The position numbers and the translations under genes were made by a program. DNA of 9,263 bases from JBKPHS01 sp046729975 (lineage in GTDB: Bacteria; Actinomycetota; Thermoleophilia; Solirubrobacterales; Thermoleophilaceae), in assembly GCA_046729975.1 (NCBI GenBank), contig JBKPHS010000109.1, forward strand, positions 1-9,263. The letters run 5' to 3'. This document shows positions 1 through 5,296 of the stretch, in pieces (positions within the stretch are counted from its first letter, which is position 1; every line of letters begins with the position of its first letter). The notes beneath the pieces were generated by a model, which was given only the letters and a program-made list of their open reading frames with translations, was not told where the DNA came from and made no database searches.

Positions 1-282
1 CTGCGAGGCGGCCTGCGCGTCGCCGCCCGCGCTCGCCGGCCGCGACTGGTCTCCCTGGGGCGCGCGCGGCTGCTCGCCGGCCGGCTGCTCGGGAGCAGGC
101 GCCGCGGACGGCGCCGGCGCACCGCCATCCGCGCCGTTCGAGAACGCGCGCCGGATGTCGTCCTCGTCGACGCTCGACGCGGCGGCCTTCACGTCGAGGC
201 CGGCCTTTTGCAGCACGGCGATGACCTCCTTGCTGGAGATCCCGCGCTCCTTGGCTATCTCGTGGACTCTCTTCTTTGCCAT
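1..282 (-). CDS. infB: Translation initiation factor IF-2, N-terminal part (cut by window edge)
   Basis: IF-2 is the GTPase that brings initiator tRNA to the ribosome. Only the first 94 codons are in the window. The protein begins MAKKRVHEIAKE and residues 1 to about 50 match the IF2 N-terminal helical module (RVHEIAKERGISSKEVIAVL, then a DVKAAASSVDEDD stretch). From about residue 53 it turns into the Ala/Pro/Gly/Gln-rich low-complexity linker typical of actinobacterial IF-2. The G domain lies outside. ATG at 282 is the only plausible start: the in-frame codons just upstream hold no ATG, GTG or TTG. No Shine-Dalgarno sequence precedes it, and its first 28 nt overlap the end of ylxR, so expression probably depends on translational coupling. 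It is the last visible gene of the rimP-nusA-ylxR-infB run. Identity is firm from both the N-terminal module and the operon position. Confidence 0.93.
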   Translation of the reverse strand, partial: MAKKRVHEIAKERGISSKEVIAVLQKAGLDVKAAASSVDEDDIRRAFSNGADGGAPAPSAAPAPEQPAGEQPRAPQGDQSRPASAGGDAQAASQ

Positions 283-521
283 GAATCGATGAAGTTTATG
301 GCGTCCTCGCCGGTCCGCACAGGCGCTCTCAGGGCCCGCCCGAAACCCCCGTTCCGCACGCCCAAGCGGGCGCAGTCGACGCTCGGACAGACGTAGGCGC
401 CCCTTCCGGACCGCCGCGCACCGGGGTCTGGCTCGAGCCCCCCGTCGGAGGCCACGAACCGAATCAGCTCTCCCTTCGGGCGCGAGCGCCCGCAGCCGAC
501 GCAGCGGCGATGCGCTACGTG
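255..521 (-). CDS. ylxR: YlxR/DUF448-family nucleic-acid-binding protein (start codon not identifiable)
   Basis: YlxR proteins are about 90-residue putative RNA- or DNA-binding proteins encoded between nusA and infB in many bacteria. The conserved N-terminal block is present in frame: RRCVGCGRSRPKGELIRF (a CxxC followed by the KxxLxRF signature), then VASDGGLEPDPGARRSGRGAYVC and a downstream second Cys pair region (YVCPSVDCARL). The frame is open upstream into nusA, but no ATG, GTG or TTG occurs before the CxxC. The first standard start is GTG at 455, which would remove the conserved block and leave only 66 residues. The coordinate given here is the first whole in-frame codon after the nusA stop and is arbitrary. 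The gene may use a non-standard start, a -1 shift from nusA, or the sequence may hold an error. The 3' end overlaps infB by 28 nt. Family identity is firm, the start is unresolved. Confidence 0.82.
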   Translation of the reverse strand, partial: HVAHRRCVGCGRSRPKGELIRFVASDGGLEPDPGARRSGRGAYVCPSVDCARLGVRNGGFGRALRAPVRTGEDAINFIDSWQRRESTR

Positions 522-523
522 CG

Positions 524-2020
524 CTACGAGGCCCCTTCCCTCGCCGGCTCCTCCGCCTCGGCCGGCTCCTCCGGCTGGGCCTGCGGCGCCGCCTCGGGCG
601 TCTCTCCGGCGTCCGCCGGAGGGCTCTCCGCGGCGGGCGATGCGGGGGCCTCCGCGGCCGCAGCCTCCTCCGCGACCTGTGGGGCGGCGGCCGGCTCCTC
701 CGCCTCTGACGCGGCCTCCTCCGGAGCCGCCTGCTCGCCGGGCGCGCCGCCCGCCTCAGCCTGGACCGCGGCCACCTCGTCGGTCCCCTTGCCCTCCAGC
801 TCCTGGTGGGCGGGCAGGCCGCAGTAGCGCGAGCCGGGCAGCGCCGCGTTCGGGCAGCGACGGCCGTTGGACATGATCGCGGCGCAGCGGCCGGAGACGT
901 CCTCTTCCTCGAAGCCCAACTCCGCCTCCTCCTTGGCGAACTCGGTCTCCGAACGGATGTCCACGCGCCACCCGGTCAGCCGCGCGGCGAGACGGGCGTT
1001 CTGGCCCTCCTTGCCGATCGCGAGCGACAGCTGGTCGTCGGGCACGATGACCGTGGCCTGCTTGTTCTCGTCGTCGACCAGGACCTCGCGCACGCGCGCG
1101 GGCGAGAGCGCCTTGGCCACGAACCGGGCCGGCTCCTCGTTGAACGGGATGATGTCGATCTTCTCGCCGCGGAGCTCGGACACGACCATGCGCACGCGCG
1201 ACCCGCGCGGCCCCACGCAGGCGCCGACCGGGTCGACGCCGCTGGCGTGCGACACGACGGCGATCTTCGAGCGGTAGCCGGGCTCGCGCGCGACGTTCTG
1301 GATCTCAACCAGGCCATCGGCGATCTCGGGTACCTCGAGCTCGAACAGCTTGCGGATCAGCTCAGGCGACCGGCGCGAGACCACGATGCTCGGTCCCTTC
1401 GCCTGGTTCGAGACGTCGGAGATGACCGCCTTGACGCGCTGCCCGTGCTCGTAGCGCTCGTTGTCCACCTGCTCGGACTTCGGCAGGAGCGCCTCCACCC
1501 GCTCTCGCAGCTGCACCAGCGTGTAGCGCGAGTCGGACTGCTGCACGATGCCCGTGATCAGCTCGCCGACGCGGTCCTGGTACTCCTCGAACATCATGTC
1601 TCGCTCGGCCTCGCGGATCCGCTGGAGGATCACCTGCTTGGCCGTCTGGGCCGCAATGCGGCCGAAGTTCTCGGGCGTGACGTCGCGCTCGTCGATCTGA
1701 TCGCGGTACTCGGCAAGCAGCTCGGGATCGAGCTCCGGCTCCTCGGGCTCGCGCATCTCACCCGTCTCGGGGTCGACCGCGGGCTCCTCCACCTCGACCT
1801 CGGCGAGCAGCTTCTCCTCGAGGTCCTCGGGAACGATCAGCTCGTAGACCTTGAAGTCGCCGGAGCTCGGGTCCATGTCGACGCGCGCGTACTTCGCCGC
1901 GCCGGGCGTCTTCTTGTAGGCCGAGAGCAGGGCGTCCTCCAGGGCCGCCATCAGGCGCTCAGACGAGATGCCCTTCTCGCGCTCGAGGACGTGTACGGCT
2001 TCCAGGATCTCTCTGGACAT
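524..2020 (-). CDS. nusA: Transcription termination/antitermination factor NusA with C-terminal Cys/His motif and acidic tail
   Basis: NusA binds RNA polymerase and nascent RNA and modulates pausing, intrinsic termination and antitermination. The 498-residue product starts MSREILEAVHVLEREKG and shows the N-terminal RNAP-binding domain (about 1-135), an S1-type region (about 150-230), and two KH domains (GPRGSRVRMVVSELRGEKID in KH1; AIGKEGQNARLAARLTGWRV in KH2). After KH2 the protein does not stop: residues 379-405 form C-X9-C-X10-C-X4-H, a probable zinc-binding motif, followed by about 93 residues rich in Glu, Ala and Pro. E. coli-type NusA instead carries acidic repeat (AR) domains here; none is visible. 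The start is ATG with GGAGGG at 2028-2033, 7 nt upstream and inside the end of rimP. The rimP stop is 3 nt before the ATG. The main identity is certain; the function of the tail is unknown. Confidence 0.98.
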   Translation of the reverse strand: MSREILEAVHVLEREKGISSERLMAALEDALLSAYKKTPGAAKYARVDMDPSSGDFKVYELIVPEDLEEKLLAEVEVEEPAVDPETGEMREPEEPELDPELLAEYRDQIDERDVTPENFGRIAAQTAKQVILQRIREAERDMMFEEYQDRVGELITGIVQQSDSRYTLVQLRERVEALLPKSEQVDNERYEHGQRVKAVISDVSNQAKGPSIVVSRRSPELIRKLFELEVPEIADGLVEIQNVAREPGYRSKIAVVSHASGVDPVGACVGPRGSRVRMVVSELRGEKIDIIPFNEEPARFVAKALSPARVREVLVDDENKQATVIVPDDQLSLAIGKEGQNARLAARLTGWRVDIRSETEFAKEEAELGFEEEDVSGRCAAIMSNGRRCPNAALPGSRYCGLPAHQELEGKGTDEVAAVQAEAGGAPGEQAAPEEAASEAEEPAAAPQVAEEAAAAEAPASPAAESPPADAGETPEAAPQAQPEEPAEAEEPAREGAS

Positions 2021-2023
2021 GGG

Positions 2024-2440
2024 TCAGCCCTCCAGCAGGTTGCTTCGGTTGATCTCGGCATAGGGGATCGACACGATCCCCTCGGGCGCCGCCACTGTGA
2101 CCTCCTCGTCGGAGGCGCCGACCAACTCGCCCGTGAAGCTCTCGTTGCCGCCGTGCGGGACGCGCGTGCGGACGCGCGCCTTCCGGCCGACGAACCGCCG
2201 GAAGTGGTCGGGCTTCGTGAGCGGTCGCTGTGGACCCGGCGAGGAGACCTCGAGGGAGTAGTCGGTGAGCAGATCGCGCAGATGGCCCGTGACGCGCTCG
2301 CAGAGCCCGAGGCTCACCCCGTCGGGATGATCGATCACGAGCCGCAGCTTCCCGCCCCCGACCCGCTCGGCGAGCAGCACTTCGACCTCGGGCTCGAGGC
2401 CTTCCAAGCGCTTCTCGATGTCGGTCTGAATGGGTTCCAT
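2024..2440 (-). CDS. rimP: Ribosome maturation factor RimP
   Basis: RimP is a small cytoplasmic factor needed for maturation of the 30S ribosomal subunit. The product has 138 residues, close to the family's usual 140-155. The N-terminal half contains the RimP alpha/beta domain (DIEKRLEGLEPEVEVLL, LRLVIDHPDGVSLGLCERVT), with the family-typical SLEVSSPGPQRPLTKPDHF block at about residues 82-100, followed by the C-terminal SH3-like beta-barrel (GELVGASDEEVTVAAPEG to IPYAEINRSNL). The start is ATG with GGAGG at 2448-2452, 7 nt upstream. The gene is the first of the rimP-nusA-ylxR-infB operon and is followed by nusA after 3 nt. Upstream is an unusual leader with a terminator-like hairpin, described separately. 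The SSPG..RPL motif and operon position make the identity secure. Confidence 0.96.
   Translation of the reverse strand: MEPIQTDIEKRLEGLEPEVEVLLAERVGGGKLRLVIDHPDGVSLGLCERVTGHLRDLLTDYSLEVSSPGPQRPLTKPDHFRRFVGRKARVRTRVPHGGNESFTGELVGASDEEVTVAAPEGIVSIPYAEINRSNLLEG
2028..2033 (-). promoter_or_regulatory. Shine-Dalgarno of nusA
   Basis: The minus strand reads GGAGGG seven bases before the nusA ATG and lies within the last codons of rimP, which end Leu-Leu-Glu-Gly-stop. It fixes the nusA start and implies coupled translation of rimP and nusA. Confidence 0.8.
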
Positions 2441-2447
2441 TTGCTCG

Positions 2448-2452
2448 CCTCC
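2448..2452 (-). promoter_or_regulatory. Shine-Dalgarno of rimP
   Basis: The minus strand reads GGAGG seven bases upstream of the rimP ATG. It lies right after the T-tract of the leader terminator. It is also in the loop and right arm of a possible 4-bp stem (CGCC/GGCG), which could modestly affect its accessibility; that pairing is inference. Confidence 0.75.
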
Positions 2453-2457
2453 GGGCG

Positions 2458-2485
2458 AAAAAAAGGTGGGCTCGCGAAGCCCACC
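2458..2485 (-). terminator. Intrinsic terminator / attenuator in the rimP leader
   Basis: On the minus strand a perfect 8-bp stem GGTGGGCT / AGCCCACC (plus-strand coordinates 2465-2472 and 2478-2485) with a 5-nt loop is followed at once by seven T residues (2458-2464), the standard rho-independent terminator shape. It ends only about 17 nt before the rimP ATG. That is too close for a separate promoter in between, so any transcript reaching rimP must pass through it. It could simply end the dtd transcript, but its position makes an attenuator role likely (see findings). Confidence 0.85.
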
Positions 2486-2491
2486 CCCAGG

Positions 2492-2509
2492 TGCGGCACG
2501 CGGGCCGCA
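2492..2509 (-). repeat. Second hairpin in rimP leader
   Basis: The minus strand reads TGCGGC, six loop bases, then GCCGCA: a perfect 6-bp inverted repeat, six bases upstream of the terminator stem. Its GGCCCGC segment can also pair (with two G-U pairs) with the 5' arm of the terminator stem, so it is a candidate antiterminator partner. The pairing is read by eye; no folding energy was calculated. Confidence 0.5.
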
Positions 2510-2531
2510 GATGAAAGTTCCAGCGCGTCCG

Positions 2532-2561
2532 AGTATAGCCCGGCCTCCCGCCTCAGGTCAG
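2532..2561 (-). promoter_or_regulatory. Candidate sigma-70-type promoter for rimP operon
   Basis: The minus strand has TATACT (2532-2537, five of six matches to TATAAT) with CTGACC (2556-2561, four of six matches to TTGACA) 18 bp upstream. The -35 element overlaps the dtd stop codon. Transcription would start near 2525 and give a leader of about 85 nt that contains both hairpins. In this GC-rich context TATACT stands out. No experimental start site is known to me. Confidence 0.5.
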
Positions 2562-2980
2562 GTCTCGACGAGCAGCGTCACGGGCCCGTCGTTGACCAGC
2601 TCCACGGCCATCCGGGCGCCGAATCGGCCACCCTCCGCGCCGAGCGACCCGCGCACGCGCTCATACAAGGCTTCGGCCTCTTCGGGCGGCGCAGCGTCCA
2701 CGAAGGACGGGCGGTTTCCCTTGCGGACGTCGCCGTAGACCGTGAAGTTGCTGACGCAGAGGATCTCGCCGCCCGCGTCGGCGAGCGAGCGGTTCATCTT
2801 GCCCTCCGTGTCGTCGAAGACGCGCAGCGCGAGCAGCTTGCGAGCCATCCGGTCGGCCTCGTCCGGCCCGTCGCCCTGGCGCACGCCGAGCAGCACGAGC
2901 AGGCCCGGTCCGATGCCGGCTATGCGCTCGCCGTCGACGGACACCGATGCGCTGCCGACCCGCTGCACGATCGCTCTCAC
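2558..2980 (-). CDS. dtd: D-aminoacyl-tRNA deacylase (DTD)
   Basis: DTD hydrolyses D-aminoacyl-tRNAs (and mischarged Gly-tRNA), protecting translation from D-amino acids. The 140-residue protein has the family hallmarks in order: the start (M)RAIVQRVGSASVSVDG, LLVLLGV, KMNRSLADAGGEILCVSNFT (the SxxFT catalytic strand, with Asn where many members have Gln), GNRPSFVDAAPPEEAE, and the C-terminal Gly-cisPro motif NDGPVTL (Gly132-Pro133). Length is slightly below the usual 145 owing to a shorter loop before GRFGARM. The start is GTG at 2980, the only one before the conserved RAIVQRV. It has no strong ribosome site. It is divergent from the YbjN-like gene, whose ATG is 26 nt away. Whether dtd is co-transcribed with rimP is unclear because of the terminator. 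Confidence 0.96.
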   Translation of the reverse strand: MRAIVQRVGSASVSVDGERIAGIGPGLLVLLGVRQGDGPDEADRMARKLLALRVFDDTEGKMNRSLADAGGEILCVSNFTVYGDVRKGNRPSFVDAAPPEEAEALYERVRGSLGAEGGRFGARMAVELVNDGPVTLLVET

Positions 2981-2987
2981 GCCGGCG

Positions 2988-2997
2988 ACCGTACCCT
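2988..2997. promoter_or_regulatory. Overlapping divergent -10-like boxes between dtd and the YbjN-like gene
   Basis: The 26-nt gap between the two divergent starts holds TACGGT on the minus strand (2988-2993) and TACCCT on the plus strand (2992-2997). Both fit the loose actinobacterial -10 form TANNNT. They end 7 and 9 nt before the respective start codons, which would make both mRNAs leaderless or nearly so. Matches this short are common by chance, and no clear -35 element was found. Confidence 0.25.
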
Positions 2998-3006
2998 CTC
3001 GGGACG

Positions 3007-3390
3007 ATGGCGGCAGCCGACGTGATCGACTCCTACATCGACGCGCTGCCCGGAGCGACCCGGCGCCTGGCCCCCGGCGAGTGGGGCGTCACGCTGCCGG
3101 CCGAGCACGCGGGCGGGCGGCCGCTCGAGGTGGGCGTCAGGCTTGCCGACGGACTCGTTCGCGCGCAGGCATTCGCCGCACCCGCCGATCCGGCGATCGA
3201 CCTCGGACAGCTGCTCCACTGGAATCGGCAGACACGCTTGGTCCGCTTCGCCTGCACCAGGTCGGGTGACATCTGGGTGCAGGGCGAGGTGCCCGCCGGA
3301 GGGCTGGACGAGCGCGGCGTCGACCGCCTGCTCGGCCTGCTCGTGGAGGGTGCGCTCGCGGTACGCGGCTACGCCGCCGGGCTCCGCTAG
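3007..3390 (+). CDS. YbjN-like (type III secretion chaperone-fold) small protein
   Basis: This is the only plus-strand gene in the window: 127 residues from ATG 3007. It resembles the YbjN-domain family of single-domain alpha/beta proteins with a secretion-chaperone-like fold and poorly known function. Seen in the sequence: a short N-terminal helix (DVIDSYIDALPG), a strand pattern (EWGVTLP, LEVGVRLADGLVRAQAF), the LLHWNRQTRLVRFACTRSG segment with the Asn typical after the helix, then IWVQGEVPAGGLDERGVDRL and a final helix. No signal peptide or membrane segment is visible. An upstream in-frame ATG at 2947 would add 20 Arg/Pro-rich residues overlapping dtd, so I prefer 3007. Its stop codon overlaps that of the opposite TPR gene. 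The coding region is supported by its length and tight fit between neighbours; the family call is moderate. Confidence 0.7.
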   Translation: MAAADVIDSYIDALPGATRRLAPGEWGVTLPAEHAGGRPLEVGVRLADGLVRAQAFAAPADPAIDLGQLLHWNRQTRLVRFACTRSGDIWVQGEVPAGGLDERGVDRLLGLLVEGALAVRGYAAGLR

Positions 3391-3779
3391 GCGACGCGCG
3401 TGTTGCGCTCGAGGTAGTGCCGGTAGTCGCGCCTGTCCGGGCGCATGCCGGCGGCGAGGCTCAGGTGGCGGCGCGCCTCCTTGCGGCGGCCGGTCTTCTC
3501 GAGCGAACGGCCGAGGCAGAAGTGCGCGAAGTCGTTCGTCGGATAGCTCTCGACCACGGCGGCGAACTCCTCGCCCGCGTCCGCGTAGCGCCCGGAGCGG
3601 AAGTACGCGCGTCCGAGCGCCTCGCGAATCGAGCTCTTGTCGGGCTCGAGGGCGCGCGCCTTCTCAAGCGGGATCGCGGCCGCGTTGAAGTCGCCCGCCT
3701 CGAGCAGCTCGCTGCCGCGGCGGTATAGGTCGTAGACGCGCTCGCCGCGCTGCTCGGGGCTCTCGTCGCGACCGCTCAT
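3387..3779 (-). CDS. Small tetratricopeptide-repeat (TPR) protein
   Basis: A 130-residue protein made almost wholly of TPR helices: about three units near residues 16-49, 50-83 and 84-117, with the usual small/aromatic pattern (ELLEAGDFNAAAIPLEKARALEP, LGRAYFRSGRYADAGEEFAAVV, LGRSLEKTGRRKEARRHLSLA). TPRs mediate protein-protein contact; the partner cannot be told. No signal peptide or membrane segment is visible, so it is probably cytosolic. The start ATG overlaps the coaBC stop as ATGA, which implies translational coupling and membership of the mihF-gmk-rpoZ-coaBC operon. The same frame stays open upstream to 4550 but that stretch is antisense-like Arg-rich sequence inside coaBC and is not coding. 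A few unrelated residues (MSGRDESPEQRG) precede the first repeat. Confidence 0.85.
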   Translation of the reverse strand: MSGRDESPEQRGERVYDLYRRGSELLEAGDFNAAAIPLEKARALEPDKSSIREALGRAYFRSGRYADAGEEFAAVVESYPTNDFAHFCLGRSLEKTGRRKEARRHLSLAAGMRPDRRDYRHYLERNTRVA

Positions 3780-5056
3780 GCCGGTCCCGGCTCCGGCGCG
3801 CGCTCCGCCGCCTCGCGGTGGAGCTGCTCCATCGTCTCGACGATCCTCCTGGCGACCTCGCGCTTGGGACCGCGCGGCACGTGCTGGACGCCGGCGGAGG
3901 TGACGATCGAGACCTCGTTCTCGGCGGAGTCGAAGCCGATGCCGGGCTCCGAGACGTCGTTCAGCACGACGGCGTCGAGGCCCTTCCGCTCGAGCTTCTC
4001 GCGCGCGCGCTCGAGCGCTCCGGCGCCGTGCTCGGCGGCGAAGCCGATCAGCGTCTGGCCGGCGCGTCGCTCGCCGGAAAGCTCGGCGAGCACGTCCACC
4101 GTCGGCTCGAGCTCGACGGTGAGCCCGTCGCGGCCCGACTTCGAGATCTTGGAGCTCTCCGCGGACGAGGGCCGGAAGTCCGACACCGCGGCGGCCATCA
4201 GCAGCGCGTCGGCAGCCGGGAACTCGGAGCGCGCCGCCGCCTCGAGCTCGGCGGCCGTCTCGACGTCGAGGTAGCGGATGCCGGGCGCACGCTCGAGCGC
4301 GACGTTCGCCGCGATCACGGTGACCTCCGCGCCGCGGCGAGCGGCCTCCTCGGCGAGCGCGAAGCCCATCCGGCCAGAGGAGCGGTTGCCCACGTAGCGG
4401 ACCGGGTCGACCGGCTCGCGCGTGCCGCCCGCGGTGACGAGCACCCGAAGGCCGTCGAGGGAGCGCGGCGCGTAGCCGGTGTCGGCCTCCAGCGAATCCT
4501 CGATCGCCGCAAGGATCTCGCCGGGCTCGGCCATCCTGCCCACCCCCCACTCTCCCCTGGAAGCGAGCGCCCCCGTCCCCGGCGCCACGATGCGGGCCCC
4601 GCGGGCGTCCAGCGAACGCAGGTTCGCCTGCGTGGCCGGGTGCTCGTACATGCGCTCGTTCATCGCGGGGGCGAGGACCAGCGGGCCCCGCGAGGCGAGC
4701 GCGGCACTGGTCAGCATGTTGTCGGCCAGGCCGTGCGCCAGCTTCGCGATCGTGTTGGCCGATGCCGGCGCCACGGCGAGCACGTCCGCCCGCGCGACGA
4801 CCTCGAGATGCGAGATCGGATCGTGGTCGGGGGCCGGGTCGCCCGGGAAGGCGCCCCGAGCGGGATCCCGCTCAAACTCGTCCACCAGGACGGGCGCGCC
4901 CGTGATGCCCTCGAAGGTGGCGCGGCCGACGAAGTTCAGGCTGGCCTGAGTCTGGATCACTCGCACCGCGTGTCCAGCCTTGCCGGCGAGCCGCACGAGC
5001 TCGACCGCCTTGTAGGCGGCTATCCCGCCGGAGACCCCGAGGAGCACCCTGGCCAC
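3776..5056 (-). CDS. coaBC: Bifunctional phosphopantothenoylcysteine decarboxylase / phosphopantothenate-cysteine ligase
   Basis: CoaBC makes 4'-phosphopantetheine on the route to coenzyme A. The 426-residue product has an N-terminal FMN-dependent CoaC domain (about 1-185: VLLGVSGGIAAYKAVEL, active-site His in ISHLEV at 83, PAMNERM with Asn133) and a C-terminal CoaB ligase domain (from about 203: VLVTAGGTREPVDPVRYVGN, SSGRMG, AAAVSDFRP, KISK at 303-306, LNDVSEPGIGFDSAEN). In the CoaC substrate-lid motif, where E. coli has a catalytic Cys (ACGxxGxGRM), this protein reads LASRGEWGVGRM with Ser166 and one extra residue. The start is GTG at 5056, with AGGAG at 5063-5067 overlapping the rpoZ stop. 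It follows rpoZ by 9 nt and shares ATGA with the TPR gene. Identity is certain from both domains. Confidence 0.97.
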   Translation of the reverse strand: MARVLLGVSGGIAAYKAVELVRLAGKAGHAVRVIQTQASLNFVGRATFEGITGAPVLVDEFERDPARGAFPGDPAPDHDPISHLEVVARADVLAVAPASANTIAKLAHGLADNMLTSAALASRGPLVLAPAMNERMYEHPATQANLRSLDARGARIVAPGTGALASRGEWGVGRMAEPGEILAAIEDSLEADTGYAPRSLDGLRVLVTAGGTREPVDPVRYVGNRSSGRMGFALAEEAARRGAEVTVIAANVALERAPGIRYLDVETAAELEAAARSEFPAADALLMAAAVSDFRPSSAESSKISKSGRDGLTVELEPTVDVLAELSGERRAGQTLIGFAAEHGAGALERAREKLERKGLDAVVLNDVSEPGIGFDSAENEVSIVTSAGVQHVPRGPKREVARRIVETMEQLHREAAERAPEPGPA

Positions 5057-5065
5057 GAGCGTCTC

Positions 5066-5296
5066 CTAGGTGCGGTAGCGGTACTTCAGCTTGCCTGCCG
5101 CGATCTCCTCGAGCGCAATCTGCAGGTAGTTCTTCGACGCCGTCTCGACCATCGGGGGCGGGTACTCGTCGAACGTGCCCTCACCGAGGTTGTGGTAGTA
5201 CGAGCTGATCTGGCGGGCCCGCTTGGCCGCCACGAGAACGCACGCGTAGTGCGAGTCGACGCGGTCCAGCAGGATGTCGAGACGGGGCTTGATCAC
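5066..5296 (-). CDS. rpoZ: DNA-directed RNA polymerase omega subunit
   Basis: Omega helps assemble and stabilise RNA polymerase by binding the beta' subunit. The 76-residue product has MIKPRLDILLDRVDSHYACV followed by the diagnostic AAKRARQI helix and a C-terminal ASKNYLQIALEEIAAGKL region, matching actinobacterial omega. Length is usual (70-110). The start is GTG at 5296, overlapping the gmk stop as GTGA, with GGAGGAG in the 3' end of gmk serving as ribosome site. The gmk-rpoZ-coaBC order is the conserved arrangement in many bacteria and supports the call. Confidence 0.96.
   Translation of the reverse strand: MIKPRLDILLDRVDSHYACVLVAAKRARQISSYYHNLGEGTFDEYPPPMVETASKNYLQIALEEIAAGKLKYRYRT

Noticed and set aside
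255..455. GTG 455 as the ylxR start
   Set aside because: It would cut off the in-frame RRCVGC...LIRF block that defines the family, so the true coding region must begin further upstream.
2458..2485. Leader hairpin acting as a terminator for plus-strand transcription
   Set aside because: On the plus strand the A-tract comes before the stem and no T-tract follows it, so it works in one direction only.
2947..3006. Upstream ATG 2947 for the YbjN-like gene
   Set aside because: It would overlap the dtd 5' end and add an Arg/Pro-rich stretch that looks like antisense of dtd; ATG 3007 fits the family start better.
806..3025. Very long open frame (739 codons) on the plus strand opposite nusA, rimP and dtd
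   Set aside because: High-GC antisense frames stay open by codon bias. The opposite strand encodes three unmistakable proteins, and the plus frame yields Leu/Arg/Asp/His-rich sequence without recognisable domains.
3780..4550. Upstream extension of the TPR gene frame
   Set aside because: The extra 257 codons are Arg/Gly/Ala-rich and lie wholly inside coaBC. The ATGA overlap at 3776-3779 gives a natural start.
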